From Lachnospiraceae bacterium (GTDB lineage: Bacteria > Bacillota > Clostridia > Lachnospirales > Lachnospiraceae), in the NCBI GenBank assembly GCA_021770785.1, contig JAETQH010000008.1:54012-118011 (forward strand): a stretch of 64,000 bases of DNA. Direction: 5' to 3'. Shown here in pieces: positions 46,605 to 56,365 of this stretch. How positions within the stretch are numbered: the first letter of the stretch is position 1; each line of letters opens with the position of its first letter. The translations under genes were made by a program, and so were the position numbers. A model generated the notes under the pieces. The model did no database searches and was not told the origin of the DNA. It worked only from the letters and a program-made list of their open reading frames with translations.

Positions 46605-46646
46605 TAGGATAGTTTCTAAGAGGAATTCCTCTTAGAAACTATCCTA
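46605..46646. repeat. Perfect 42-base palindrome
   Basis: TAGGATAGTTTCTAAGAGGAA is followed directly by its exact reverse complement, with no loop base. The feature spans 46605-46646, about 80 bases before the hybrid kinase gene, and is not followed by a T run, so it is not a normal terminator. It may be a regulator site, or the scar of a mobile element. Confidence 0.9.
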
Positions 46647-46724
46647 CATCTATATCACAAAAAAGAATAGATCTATTTCCTATTCTGATTGGCGGTAAAC
46701 CTATGGTACGAGGATGAAGTACAT

Positions 46725-49700
46725 ATGAAAAAATGGCGAATATTAGCATGGTTCACATTTCTATTGACTTTTGTCTCTATGGTCATTGCAGCGTGGCAGT
46801 TTCAGAAAGACGGGAGCGATTCCTCCCTGAATTTTTTTCAATACAGCTTTAACGGGAATTGGTGTATGGTCTCACTGGATAATGCCGGGGCACAGCCCCA
46901 AGCATACGATCATATACCCGAAATGGTATCTAAGGCGCTTGCAGCAGGGAATTATCAGGAAGTGTATCTGCCGTACAAAGGGAAAAGCAATCCGGGTGAT
47001 CTTGTCGTTTTTGAGACCATAATTTTTAAGGAACATCTTGGTCTGACACTGCGTTTTTCCTCTGCCGATACGGCCGTATGTGTATTTTTAGATGGGAAAC
47101 TGCTCTACCAATACGGATTTGGCGCGGATGGAACACTAGAGGAGATAACAGGAGATACTGAACATGTGGTGGACATTCCCGATGATTTTGAAAATGGCGA
47201 ACTGTGGATTGTGCAAACGTCATCTTATCCGGATGCTGCGGCAGTACTTGACCATGTGGAGTTAAACACACAGAACTCCGTAGTCATCAGTGTGGTCGGA
47301 AACAATGTTACCGATATGGGATGTTTTCTGTTGATTATGCTCATGGCGTTTCTCATGTTTGTGCTGACGCTAATCCGGAAATATACACACCAGCCTCTGC
47401 GGGGAGAGGTATATCTGGGGCTTATCGGCATAGCAGCGGGTATCAACTGTTTTATTGTGACAGATGCTCTGGCTATCTTTTACAATATTCAGGAAGCGTA
47501 TGCGATGCCGGAATATCTGACATTGATGGTCTCTTTGTTTCTTACAATGTATTTTGAGCACAATCTGAGCACAATGTATCCGCACCGCTATTCTGTGCTG
47601 CTGCCGCCTGTAGTATTTAGCGTGTTGCTGCAGCTCCTGTTAAATATGACAGGTGTGCGAAATATTAATGAGATGGTTTTTCTTTCCGCATTTACAGTGG
47701 GATCCGTTTGCCTGGTGGTCATTGTGGGACTGATGCAACTTTACCGCAGCCACAGATACTGTCAGACGCTTCTTTCCATCGGAGCAACTTGCGCGATGCT
47801 TTTTGGTGCGATTGCCAATATATACAGTGTGATTGCTTATCAGTACAGTATGACCGTGTTTAGTATCATGATGGCCGCCACCCATATTCTGCAGTTATCG
47901 CAAGAGTATCGGGAAAATGTGGAGAAAAACGCCCGCCTTCTCAAGAAAAAAATAAAGGTAATAGAGCAGCAGAACATACAGCTTGCCCTTGCAAAACAGG
48001 ATGCGGAAGCGGCGCGGCATGAGGCGCTGGCCGCAAACGAATCAAAGGGAAAGTTTCTCGCGCACATGTCCCATGAAATCCGCACTCCAATCAACGCTGT
48101 GCTCGGCATGGACGAAATGATTTTGCGCGAGTCGAGAGAAAGTAGCATCAAAGAGTATGCTATGGATATCTACACGGCCGGTCAGACGCTGTTATCGCTG
48201 ATTAATGACATTCTGGATTTTTCCAAAATTGAGTCGGGAAAGATGGAAGTTGTGCCGGTCGTATATGATATCAGCAGTTTGATACACGATCTGGCAAACA
48301 TGACTGCGCAACGGGCAAAGGATAAGAATATCAAGTTTGAAGTAAACGTCGATCCCGGAATTCCCTGTCAGCTATACGGAGACGACGTGCGCATTCGTCA
48401 GGTATTGACCAATATATTGACAAATGCTGTCAAATATACCCATGAGGGAACTGTATGGCTACGGGTGAAGAGCTCTCAGACAGATGAAACAACGCTGCTT
48501 ATGTTTGAGGTAGAAGATACGGGTATCGGAATCAAGGAAGAGGATCTGCCGAAACTCTCTGCAGAGTTTGAGCGAATTGAGGAGGACAGAAACCGGAATA
48601 TCGAGGGCACTGGTCTTGGTATGAGTATTACAATTCAGCTTCTCGCGCTGTTAGGCAGCAAGCTTCAGGTTGAAAGTGTGTATGGAAAAGGCTCAAAATT
48701 CTTTTTTGAACTGGAACAAAAGGTTGTCGACAGCACACCCATTGGAGATTTTGAATCCAGAGTGCAGCAGATTGCACAAGACTATCATTACAGTGCAAAG
48801 CTCTGTGCACCGGACGCAAAGATACTGGTAGTCGACGACAACACGGTCAACCGCCGGGTTCTGCGGAGTCTTCTGAAAGAAACACGTATTCAGGTAACCG
48901 ACGCAAAGAGCGGTGCAGAATGTTTGGAACTGGTGCAGAAAAATCATTATGACCTGATTTTCCTCGACCACATGATGCCGGAAATGGATGGAGTGGAAAC
49001 GCTGCAGCACATAAAGACACTTGCAGATTTTCCATGCCAAGATACACCGATTGTGGTGCTGACAGCAAATGCCGTCTCAGGAGCAAGGGAACAATACCTG
49101 TCAGAAGGTTTTGACGATTTTCTGTCGAAACCGATTGTGCCGGAGAAGCTTGAAGATCTGATAAAAAAAATGCTGCCGGAAGAATTGTTGACAGAAGCTG
49201 TGCCTCAGGAAGAACCCGATTACTCTACGGATTTCCCGGAAGATCTTCCCCCGGTGGAAGGGCTGGACTGGCAGTATGCGTGGATGCATCTGCCGGATAG
49301 GGAACTGTTAGAATACACAGTTACTGAATTTTATGCCCAGATTGATTCCGCCGCAGACCGTCTGGAACAGGCGTATGAGCGAATTGCAGAGCCGGGGCAG
49401 CTAGAGCAATACCGCATCCAGGTTCACGCGATGAAAGGTCTCGCAGCGACAGTAGGGATTCTACCGCTTTCCGGTGTCGCCAAACTATTGGAAACCGCAT
49501 CGCGGGACGGCAATCTCGAAACGGTTGCGTCTGTCACACCCGCCTTTTTGGCAGAATGGCGCAGTTATAGCCAAAAACTACAGGGAGTTTTGGGTATAGG
49601 GAACACAGTTCGACAGCAGATAAATGACGCTTCTGTCATATTGGCACTATTGGAAATGATTCGTTTCAGCATGCAGGATCTGGATATTGACAAGGCAGAT

Positions 49701-49844
49701 CAACTGATGAAGCAGCTACAGACTTATAAGTATCCAGATGAGATAGAACGGAATATCAGAAGGCTGGCCGAAGCAGTGACCAATCTGGATTCATCCGAAG
49801 CGGATGTCTGTGCGGAATTATTAATGGAACAGTTAAGGCAGTAA
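46725..49844 (+). CDS. Hybrid histidine kinase with receiver and Hpt domains
   Basis: This is a 1039-residue sensor. An N-terminal membrane anchor (about 5-25) and an extracytoplasmic domain of about 160 residues are followed by seven hydrophobic segments (about 205-385) in a 7TMR-DISM-like layout, and then a coiled coil. The phosphoacceptor His is at about 450 (SHEIRTPINAVLGMDEM), with the ATPase motifs NILTNAVKYTHEG, VEDTGIGIKEEDL and GTGLGMSI. A receiver begins ILVVDDNTVN, with Asp at about 748. The C-terminal Hpt domain has VHAMKGLAA with His at about 901. The start at 46725 is a guess by hydrophobicity; the frame is open from 46689. It heads a signalling pair. Confidence 0.93.
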   Translation: MKKWRILAWFTFLLTFVSMVIAAWQFQKDGSDSSLNFFQYSFNGNWCMVSLDNAGAQPQAYDHIPEMVSKALAAGNYQEVYLPYKGKSNPGDLVVFETIIFKEHLGLTLRFSSADTAVCVFLDGKLLYQYGFGADGTLEEITGDTEHVVDIPDDFENGELWIVQTSSYPDAAAVLDHVELNTQNSVVISVVGNNVTDMGCFLLIMLMAFLMFVLTLIRKYTHQPLRGEVYLGLIGIAAGINCFIVTDALAIFYNIQEAYAMPEYLTLMVSLFLTMYFEHNLSTMYPHRYSVLLPPVVFSVLLQLLLNMTGVRNINEMVFLSAFTVGSVCLVVIVGLMQLYRSHRYCQTLLSIGATCAMLFGAIANIYSVIAYQYSMTVFSIMMAATHILQLSQEYRENVEKNARLLKKKIKVIEQQNIQLALAKQDAEAARHEALAANESKGKFLAHMSHEIRTPINAVLGMDEMILRESRESSIKEYAMDIYTAGQTLLSLINDILDFSKIESGKMEVVPVVYDISSLIHDLANMTAQRAKDKNIKFEVNVDPGIPCQLYGDDVRIRQVLTNILTNAVKYTHEGTVWLRVKSSQTDETTLLMFEVEDTGIGIKEEDLPKLSAEFERIEEDRNRNIEGTGLGMSITIQLLALLGSKLQVESVYGKGSKFFFELEQKVVDSTPIGDFESRVQQIAQDYHYSAKLCAPDAKILVVDDNTVNRRVLRSLLKETRIQVTDAKSGAECLELVQKNHYDLIFLDHMMPEMDGVETLQHIKTLADFPCQDTPIVVLTANAVSGAREQYLSEGFDDFLSKPIVPEKLEDLIKKMLPEELLTEAVPQEEPDYSTDFPEDLPPVEGLDWQYAWMHLPDRELLEYTVTEFYAQIDSAADRLEQAYERIAEPGQLEQYRIQVHAMKGLAATVGILPLSGVAKLLETASRDGNLETVASVTPAFLAEWRSYSQKLQGVLGIGNTVRQQINDASVILALLEMIRFSMQDLDIDKADQLMKQLQTYKYPDEIERNIRRLAEAVTNLDSSEADVCAELLMEQLRQ

Positions 49845-49916
49845 ACACAGCATGTCTGAATGCGTTATGCAGATATTGCGCCTGCGCACAAATCCGTAGG
49901 CAGAATGGAGATTATA

Positions 49917-50693
49917 ATGAAAAAAGTTTTATTAATCGGAAAACTCAACAGTGTCGTCAAGGAAACAAATCAGTTTCTTGCACAGTATTTTCATGTGCAG
50001 CTTTGCTCTGAAAATGCAAATGTTCTGGAGGGGATGATGAAAATTGTCAATCCCGATCTGGTTTTAATCAGTTTAATCGGCGCATATGATATAGACACGT
50101 CCATCTTTTATATGCTGAGTGACCAATATGCACAGACACCGGTTCTGACTATCGGCACTCAAGAGGAGAGCAACAGGTTTTTCAAATATTATGAGGGCAG
50201 CCAGTTTGAGAATTTAATCCGTCCGGTGGAGAATACTCTGATTATGGAGGCGGTATGCAGGCGTCTCGGACTGAAAGAAAAGGAAGTCGAGCAGGACGCC
50301 GCAGATGAGAAAAAAGAAGCTACGGGAAAAAAGCGGATTTTGGTAGTGGACGATAACGGCACCGCGCTTCGGACAATGAAGGCCATGCTGGAGGAGCGCT
50401 ATGAGGTAGCCGTCGCAGTATCGGGTGCACAGGCGATGACTTCTATCGGCAGACAGCGCCCGGATTTAATTCTGCTGGACTATGAAATGCCTGTCTGCGA
50501 CGGCAGGATGACGCTGGAAATGATACGGGCAGACAAGGATATGAAGGATATTCCGGTTATTTTTCTGACAGCCGTCAATGATCGGGACAATATTGAGGCA
50601 GTACTAGAGCTGAAGCCGGCAGGATATTTTCTTAAGCCCCCCATAAAAGACCGCCTGATTGCGGAGATTGATAAAGTACTGGAAAACTGTTGA
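49917..50693 (+). CDS. Double-receiver response regulator without output domain
   Basis: This is a 258-residue protein. Its first 115 residues form a receiver-like domain (MKKVLLIGKLNSVVKETNQ) with the usual acidic pocket weakly kept. A linker with KEVEQDAADEKKEAT follows, then a clear receiver, RILVVDDNGTALRTMKAML, with phosphorylatable Asp at about 188 (LLDYEMPVCDG) and KPPIKDRL. No DNA-binding or enzyme domain is found, so it may pass phosphate onward or bind a partner. GGAG precedes the ATG. It lies 72 bases after the hybrid kinase and is likely its partner. Confidence 0.9.
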   Translation: MKKVLLIGKLNSVVKETNQFLAQYFHVQLCSENANVLEGMMKIVNPDLVLISLIGAYDIDTSIFYMLSDQYAQTPVLTIGTQEESNRFFKYYEGSQFENLIRPVENTLIMEAVCRRLGLKEKEVEQDAADEKKEATGKKRILVVDDNGTALRTMKAMLEERYEVAVAVSGAQAMTSIGRQRPDLILLDYEMPVCDGRMTLEMIRADKDMKDIPVIFLTAVNDRDNIEAVLELKPAGYFLKPPIKDRLIAEIDKVLENC

Positions 50694-50806
50694 TTCACAA
50701 TACATATATTATGACAGAGACTTTCGGTTAAAAGCCGGTTTGGGGATAAAACGCCGAGACGGGTAGTCTTTAAATATTTCATTATTATTTAAAGTTTATC
50801 CCCATT

Positions 50807-52024
50807 TTATTCCTTAATTTCTCCTGCCCATTTGAATGCGAATTTTGCAACAATAACAGCAATAATTTCGTTGATTATAGCAGCCGCAACAATTGTTCCT
50901 GATACAATCGACGCAAGAGGCGCATCAACAACCGTTAAAGTTGAAACAGCAATACCCGTAAATACTAAAGACACCCCGGAGTGGGGTAATAACGTAAATC
51001 CAAGATATTTTGTAACAGTAGGTTCCGCTTTTGTCATTTTCCCACCTAAATACGCACCTCCGATTTTTCCTATCGCCCTTGAAAGAATATAAATCACTGT
51101 AAATAAACCTGCCCCCGCTATCAGACGATAATCCAATGGCATACCAAGATTTACTATGACAATAACTAACGACAAGTTTAAAATAGGATGATACAGCTCC
51201 AACATATCGCTAAGTTCTTCTTCCGGGATTATATTTGCTATCGTTGCACTGAACGCCATACCAATCAGCAGATAATTCAGGCTAAAAGAATGAAATACAT
51301 ACTTATCTATCAGTAAACCGCATAGGGCTGATATGCAGAGGAATACCAGTAGCAGCGCTAACCTTTGGGCACTATTTTTCGACTGCTTTATCAAAAACGC
51401 AGCACAAATTCCCGCAAATATTCCTATAACAAACGGCAGTAAAATCATTCCTCCAATTGCCAAAAGAGAGGTACCAGAACTTCCGCTCATTCCATTTACA
51501 ATAGAAATTACCGTGAAGAAAATAACAACACCAATGATATCGTCAATCGCAGCAAGCGGAATCAATGTCTTTGTAACAGGTCCGCTTGTATGATATTCAT
51601 TTACAATAGATAATGCCGGTGCCGGAGCAGTAGCAAGTGCAATACCACCGAATATAACTGCCAAATAGATAGGAATATCCACAATAAAAAATACTATGGC
51701 AAATACAACAGATACAAATAAAAACGTTCCAATAGACTGTACAAATGTAATTCCGATAATCTGTCTGCCTGAGCTTGCAATTTTCTTAAAAATAATCTCC
51801 CGCCCAATCATAACACCTGCAAAGCACTCAAAAAATTTGATAAAAATTTGATACCATAATGAATTTGTAATATCCAAAGTTACAATTCCGACAAGGTAAG
51901 GGCCAAAAACAATACCAGCAATCAACCATCCAAGAATAGCCGGAAGCTTTATTTTAGATACTAGCTTTCCGCAAGCAAACGCCGTGCATATAATCGCAAA
52001 AATATGAAGTAATTCAATTACCAT
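50807..52024 (-). CDS. CPA2-family cation:proton antiporter
   Basis: This is a membrane transporter of about 405 residues with some thirteen helices, related to KefB/NapA-type antiporters. Features include LPAILGWLIAGIVFGPYLV, the ion-binding segment FGGIALATAPAPALSIVNEYHTSGPVTKTLIPLAAIDDIIGVVIFFTVI, and TLLPHSGVSLVFTGIAVSTL. No C-terminal regulatory (TrkA-N) domain is present. Start ATG at 52024 (MVIELLHIF). Its first bases overlap the last codons of the TetR gene, giving coupling. Confidence 0.9.
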   Translation of the reverse strand: MVIELLHIFAIICTAFACGKLVSKIKLPAILGWLIAGIVFGPYLVGIVTLDITNSLWYQIFIKFFECFAGVMIGREIIFKKIASSGRQIIGITFVQSIGTFLFVSVVFAIVFFIVDIPIYLAVIFGGIALATAPAPALSIVNEYHTSGPVTKTLIPLAAIDDIIGVVIFFTVISIVNGMSGSSGTSLLAIGGMILLPFVIGIFAGICAAFLIKQSKNSAQRLALLLVFLCISALCGLLIDKYVFHSFSLNYLLIGMAFSATIANIIPEEELSDMLELYHPILNLSLVIVIVNLGMPLDYRLIAGAGLFTVIYILSRAIGKIGGAYLGGKMTKAEPTVTKYLGFTLLPHSGVSLVFTGIAVSTLTVVDAPLASIVSGTIVAAAIINEIIAVIVAKFAFKWAGEIKE

Positions 52025-52509
52025 AATAATTTCACCAGCCTTTCTACCACATTTTCCAGTACTGTGCAATCACTGCAAAGTTTTTCAAATGAGCCGTCAA
52101 CTATAATTCGAAATACCTTTTTGTCCGTTTCGGATAATTCTTCGAAAAATGATGCGGCAATGATTTCCCAAAGGCTGTCTGCTTTCTCTCTCGTATAAGC
52201 GCAAATCGTTTGATTCAATTTATATTTGTTAAAAATATCATTATGAGTCATTTTTTTGGAATCAAAATAGAGATAAAGTAATTTTTTATAAGACTCCTCT
52301 GTATTTTTACTAATAAGCTCTCTCACCTGTTTCGTAATATCCGAATAATAAGCTTCATATAAAGCTCTTGCAAGTGTTTCTTTATCCGGAAAATATTTAT
52401 AAACCGTTTTCTTAGAAATTTTTAATTTATTGGCTAATAAATCCACCGAAAATTTTAAACCTTCGTTTCTTATACCTTCAATAGAGGCCTGAATAATTTT
52501 ATCTTTCAT
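52018..52509 (-). CDS. TetR-family regulator
   Basis: This is a regulator of about 163 residues, with the helix-turn-helix in MKDKIIQASIEGIRNEGLKFSVDLLANKLKISKKTVYKYFPDKETLARALYEAYY. The C-terminal domain is short and not assignable. The start at 52509 (MKDKII) is chosen because the HTH begins there; the frame is open back to 52659. It overlaps the antiporter gene by 7 bases, so it probably controls that gene and itself. Confidence 0.88.
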   Translation of the reverse strand: MKDKIIQASIEGIRNEGLKFSVDLLANKLKISKKTVYKYFPDKETLARALYEAYYSDITKQVRELISKNTEESYKKLLYLYFDSKKMTHNDIFNKYKLNQTICAYTREKADSLWEIIAASFFEELSETDKKVFRIIVDGSFEKLCSDCTVLENVVERLVKLLW

Positions 52510-52659
52510 ATCGGGAACAAAATATCCTTTTTTTGTTTCCAGTATACTTATACGTCTCAGCTTTGTCAATAAAATAAATGTAAATTTTCTATGTTCACGT
52601 TCATTTCTTGTTTTTCCCCTGCCAACATCTGCAATCCCCTGCCATTCTATCTCACACAA

Positions 52660-53505
52660 TCAAGAAAGATATACATATTCAAAAGAACCTCTGTCTGTTT
52701 CAAAGGCAAAAATGGTATGCTCCCCTTTGCAGAATCGATAAAACACTCGGCAGGCCGCGCTTTCGCGAATTGTCCTTATCATATCCCCCTTTGCCGGAGC
52801 CTTAAGAATACGTTCAAAGGCTTCTAGCAGTCTGACTTCCAATTTCAAATTGCCCTGTATAACCCGAACCTCTTTGTTTTGAATTTGAACAGCCTTAGCT
52901 CCCAAATAAGTAGCCATTCTATACTCTTTCCCCCGCCATAATATAACGCCTATCATACCAGTAAAATGAATGCCTGCAATGGGAATATCCGCCACCGATA
53001 GCATTAAAGCCCCGCCGGAAAAACAGCATTGTGTCCAGACATACTCTTTAGGAAATGAGCGACCCCGGTCTCCCTCCCAGTATCCCCAGGCATTCTCAAA
53101 AGAATATTTTTGTCCATTGATACACATATTTCCCCGAACCGAATGACGCATACTCCACACGCTATGGCGGCATTCCATAAATGGCACTAACGCAAACGGT
53201 CCCATAATATCATATTTTAAGGGGAAAAGTGGTCCAAAGTCCAATTTTCCCCTAATGGCCAGCTGTGGTGTGTGTATTGCCAGACGAATACCTTTTTCAC
53301 CGAATCGGTTTTCTCCGATGAAAATATTCCTTCTTGTCCGCCGAAATATATCTGCAGTGAATGTAACTGCCCAAGCAGCATTATCCGTAATAATCTGAAT
53401 AGAACAGGTGCGTTTTCTCCCTGCATTATGAACGGCAGGTATTACCGCTAAAGTCTGTGTATCAGACTGACATTTAAAATACCACCCATAAAAGAAACCA
53501 TACAT
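52660..53505 (-). CDS. Tocopherol-cyclase-like protein
   Basis: This is a 281-residue protein of the family that includes plant tocopherol cyclases; bacterial members have unknown function. The signature is NAWGYWEGDRGRSFPKEYVWTQCCFSGGALMLSVADIPIAG, and the N-terminus reads MYGFFYGWYFKCQSD, with HTPQLAIRGKLDFG in the middle. No membrane segment or signal peptide is seen. It is followed downstream by the TetR gene on the same strand, 150 bases to its start. Confidence 0.82.
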   Translation of the reverse strand: MYGFFYGWYFKCQSDTQTLAVIPAVHNAGRKRTCSIQIITDNAAWAVTFTADIFRRTRRNIFIGENRFGEKGIRLAIHTPQLAIRGKLDFGPLFPLKYDIMGPFALVPFMECRHSVWSMRHSVRGNMCINGQKYSFENAWGYWEGDRGRSFPKEYVWTQCCFSGGALMLSVADIPIAGIHFTGMIGVILWRGKEYRMATYLGAKAVQIQNKEVRVIQGNLKLEVRLLEAFERILKAPAKGDMIRTIRESAACRVFYRFCKGEHTIFAFETDRGSFEYVYLS

Positions 53506-53611
53506 ATGCTTACCTCCTTAAAAAAATTTACGCACAATTTGTTATAGGAGCCACATCAATATAATTTCTGGAATACGCTTGTCCAAATATCAGATGGAAC
53601 ATTTCTTTCCA

Positions 53612-53695
53612 TTTGACACCGTTCATGAGGTGGCCAGGGATGAGGCGAGTCACAGAAAGACTCTTGAGTGTCTGTTAAAGAGATACTTTGGCTAA
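53612..53695 (+). pseudogene. Rubrerythrin C-terminal remnant
   Basis: Twenty-eight codons encode FDTVHEVARDEASHRKTLECL and end LLKRYFG, matching the last part of the rubrerythrin at 43338 (there [26 protein letters not shown]). No N-terminal part is nearby. The rest of 53506-54017 has no gene, only short fragments. The remnant lies 10 kb from the intact copy and marks a deletion or rearrangement. Confidence 0.85.
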
Positions 53696-54017
53696 AAAAA
53701 TCTATTTCATTACAATGATAAAAAGGAAGTATCCCAATAACTTTTCCGAATTTTCTACAAGTTCACTTCTTATCCATATTTTATCTTAGCTTTATTATCT
53801 ACTTTGTCGTACTTGGTTATTCATCAAAAAACGAGCCGGAAATTATCAAATTATTACTAAACTCCCATGCCCGCACACTTGGCACTACCATAAATGAAAC
53901 TGTGCAGACGGTAGGGTATTGAAATTGTTCTTGCCATTTTCTATACTGTAGCTAACGGCAAAGATCGTGATAACAGACAGAGTACCGTGCCGTAAATTCA
54001 TCCACGGAGGTGCCATT

Positions 54018-55253
54018 ATGGATAAAATTTACGATAATTGTTGTGGTATCGATGTACACAAAAAGATCATAGTAACCTGCTTCAGAAAAGGCAATAAGCA
54101 GGAAGTACGTGAGTTTGGTGCAACAACCAGAGAGCTCCTTGAACTGGCTGACTGGCTCAAAGCAGGTGACTGTAAGATGGCCGCCATGGAGAGCACAGCC
54201 TCTTATTGGAAGCCTCTGTACAACATCCTTGAATCTTCTGACCTGAATGCCATGGTGGTCAATGCCCGCCATATGAAGGCGGTCCCGGGCCGAAAGACAG
54301 ATGTCAAAGATGCGGAATGGATCGCTGACCTTCTTCAGCACGGACTGCTCCAGCCAAGCTATATCCCGGATAAGGATCAGCGTGAGCTGAGGGAACTGGT
54401 TCGTTACCGCAAGAGCCTTGTAGGCGAACGCACCCGGGAGCTGAACCGTCTTCAGAAAATGCTGGAGGGTGCCAACATCAAGCTGTCCGGCACGGTGTCA
54501 GACATCAATGGCAAAAGTGCCAGGAGCATTCTGGAATACCTGCTTACCGGGGAATCCATCGACAGCGCAAAATACGATGAAATGTATGAGCAGAAAGTCA
54601 TCGCACATAATCTTAAAGCTACAAAAGAACAGATCATTGATGACCTGAATGGTGTCATGACCCCTCTCCAGCGCAGGATGATGAAGGAACTCCTTGCCCA
54701 TCTGGACGAGCTCAATGCCCACATCCGAAATTTGGATGATGAGATTGACAATTTTATGAAGCCAGAGGAAAAGCAGGCTTCAAACGCAATCCAGGAAGTA
54801 ACAGGCATTGGCAACACCAGCGCACAGGCTATCATTTCTGTTATCGGAACAGACATGGGCCGTTTTCCTACCGACAGGCATATTTCTTCCTGGGCGGGAT
54901 TATGCCCCGGTGATAATGAGAGTGCCAAAAAGCGAAAATCCGGCAAGACCCGGAAAGGGAATGTACTTCTGCGAACCACACTGATTACCTGTGCGCATTC
55001 TGCCGTAAAGAACAAAAAATCATATTTCTATGCACAGTTTATGAGGATCAGCGCCCACCGGGGTTCAAAACGCGCATATGTTGCAGTTGCTCATTCCATG
55101 CTCATAGCGATATACCACATCCTTAAGGATGGTGTGGTTTTCAAGGATCTTGGGGCTGATTACTATAATCAGTTCAATAAGGAACGTAAGATTAATGCAT
55201 ACCTGAAAAAACTAAAAGCGCTTGGCTGGGAAGCCCCGGCAGTTGCCACCTGA
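54018..55253 (+). CDS. IS110-family transposase, second type
   Basis: This is a DEDD transposase of about 411 residues, unlike the one at the window's left end. It begins MDKIYDNCCGIDVHKKIIVTC, with the later acidic residues MESTASYWKPLY and RKTDVKDAEWIADLLQHG. The C-terminal domain has VTGIGNTSAQAIISVIGTDMGRFPTDRHISSWAGLCPG, then RGSKRAYVAVAHSMLIAIYHIL. ATG 54018 has GGAGG in good position. It sits just ahead of the AT-rich peptide cassette. Its flanking ends are not clearly defined; a non-coding tail of about 140 bases follows. Confidence 0.93.
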   Translation: MDKIYDNCCGIDVHKKIIVTCFRKGNKQEVREFGATTRELLELADWLKAGDCKMAAMESTASYWKPLYNILESSDLNAMVVNARHMKAVPGRKTDVKDAEWIADLLQHGLLQPSYIPDKDQRELRELVRYRKSLVGERTRELNRLQKMLEGANIKLSGTVSDINGKSARSILEYLLTGESIDSAKYDEMYEQKVIAHNLKATKEQIIDDLNGVMTPLQRRMMKELLAHLDELNAHIRNLDDEIDNFMKPEEKQASNAIQEVTGIGNTSAQAIISVIGTDMGRFPTDRHISSWAGLCPGDNESAKKRKSGKTRKGNVLLRTTLITCAHSAVKNKKSYFYAQFMRISAHRGSKRAYVAVAHSMLIAIYHILKDGVVFKDLGADYYNQFNKERKINAYLKKLKALGWEAPAVAT

Positions 55254-55396
55254 GCCTGTCAGCGAAGTTCAAAAAGAACCTTTTAAAGCTTGATAGGGGT
55301 AGTCTGCGCTTTTTGGGTCACCTGGAAGGTTTTGTTTCACAGTAAAGGCATTAGCGGAAGTTAAGCTGCTTGTAAATAACAGTTAATTCAAATTAT

Positions 55397-55439
55397 AAAA
55401 AGGTGTTGTTAGAAATTTATTTCTTATAACGCCTTTTTG
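55397..55439. terminator. Hairpin ahead of the peptide cassette
   Basis: AAAAAGGTGTTGTTAGAAA pairs with TTCTTATAACGCCTTTTT, with a few G-U or mismatched pairs and a short loop, ending in T's. It may end transcription entering from the IS110 element. Confidence 0.75.
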
Positions 55440-55489
55440 TAATATTTGTATATACAGCTATCTAAAAAATGAGACAGAGGAATTGCATT

Positions 55490-56365
55490 ATGTTTAAAGA
55501 AACAGAAAAGCCGTTGATTGAAATAGAATTATCAAACGATGAGATTTACAGAAAAAATATAGAAAAATTAATTGATGAAAAGAGTTTTCAATGTTTTTTG
55601 CTACATACAGGAGAAAAGTTGAATAATACTTATATATCTAAAATAAAAGAAAAGATTTTAACACATCCGCAGAAAATATTTTTTGGAGAAGTCGATATGG
55701 GAATAGGATTAAAACACTGCAAAAACTATGTTTCCTATCAGGCAATCTATGTAGATTCTGCGTTGCAATCAGATTTGATTAATAGTGAAGCAGAAATGTT
55801 TATATTATATTTTGATGTGTGTAATTATTATGGAGGTATGGAGTGGAAAAATATAAAAAGCTTGTTGTATAAAATTGGAGACAGACCTATATTTATCAAT
55901 ATGCGGGCTGGATGCAAGCAGTTTAAGATAAGCAATTATATTAATATAATGGAATGTCTAAAAAATATGGAATATACATTTTCACTAATGCCATTGTTTA
56001 AGACAACAAGTATGATTGTGGAGCATCCATGTAATGCTTATATGTGCAGTGGAGTAAATTGTCATTCTGAAAAAAATTCCTATCCAAGATACTTGTATGT
56101 AACTCAAAGAGGAATTTTTCCATATTGTTGTGAAAGCGAAAAATTAAATTTTTTAGAAGATATAGGTGAAAGGGAAATTACCTCATTTGAGAAAGAGTTT
56201 TATTTATATAAAGATACAAAGAACTATCAGGTTTTTATAGAATGTAATAAAAGAATATACTATGATATTGTAATACCACATATTATGCCAATTCTTCCAT
56301 GGAATATATTAATGGAATATGTTTTAGAGAATAGAGATACGGGAGAGAAAAATGTTAACATTTAA
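55490..56365 (+). CDS. SPASM-like protein without radical SAM cysteines
   Basis: This protein of about 291 residues starts MFKETEKPLIEIELSN. AGAGGAA precedes the ATG at 55490, better than the frame's first Met at 55469. I see no CxxxCxxC. The C-terminal part has a SPASM-like run of Cys: PCNAYMCSGVNCHSEKN, then RYLYVTQRGIFPYCCESEK, ending YYDIVIPHIMPILPWN. It may be a non-catalytic partner or a peptide-binding protein for the radical SAM enzyme downstream, whose start it overlaps by 14 bases. Function is inferred only from context. Confidence 0.7.
   Translation: MFKETEKPLIEIELSNDEIYRKNIEKLIDEKSFQCFLLHTGEKLNNTYISKIKEKILTHPQKIFFGEVDMGIGLKHCKNYVSYQAIYVDSALQSDLINSEAEMFILYFDVCNYYGGMEWKNIKSLLYKIGDRPIFINMRAGCKQFKISNYINIMECLKNMEYTFSLMPLFKTTSMIVEHPCNAYMCSGVNCHSEKNSYPRYLYVTQRGIFPYCCESEKLNFLEDIGEREITSFEKEFYLYKDTKNYQVFIECNKRIYYDIVIPHIMPILPWNILMEYVLENRDTGEKNVNI

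Noticed and set aside
53800..53940. Short open stretch resembling the second helix-turn-helix of an AraC regulator (TINETVQTVGY)
   Set aside because: Only about a dozen residues fit, with a stop right after; too weak to call.
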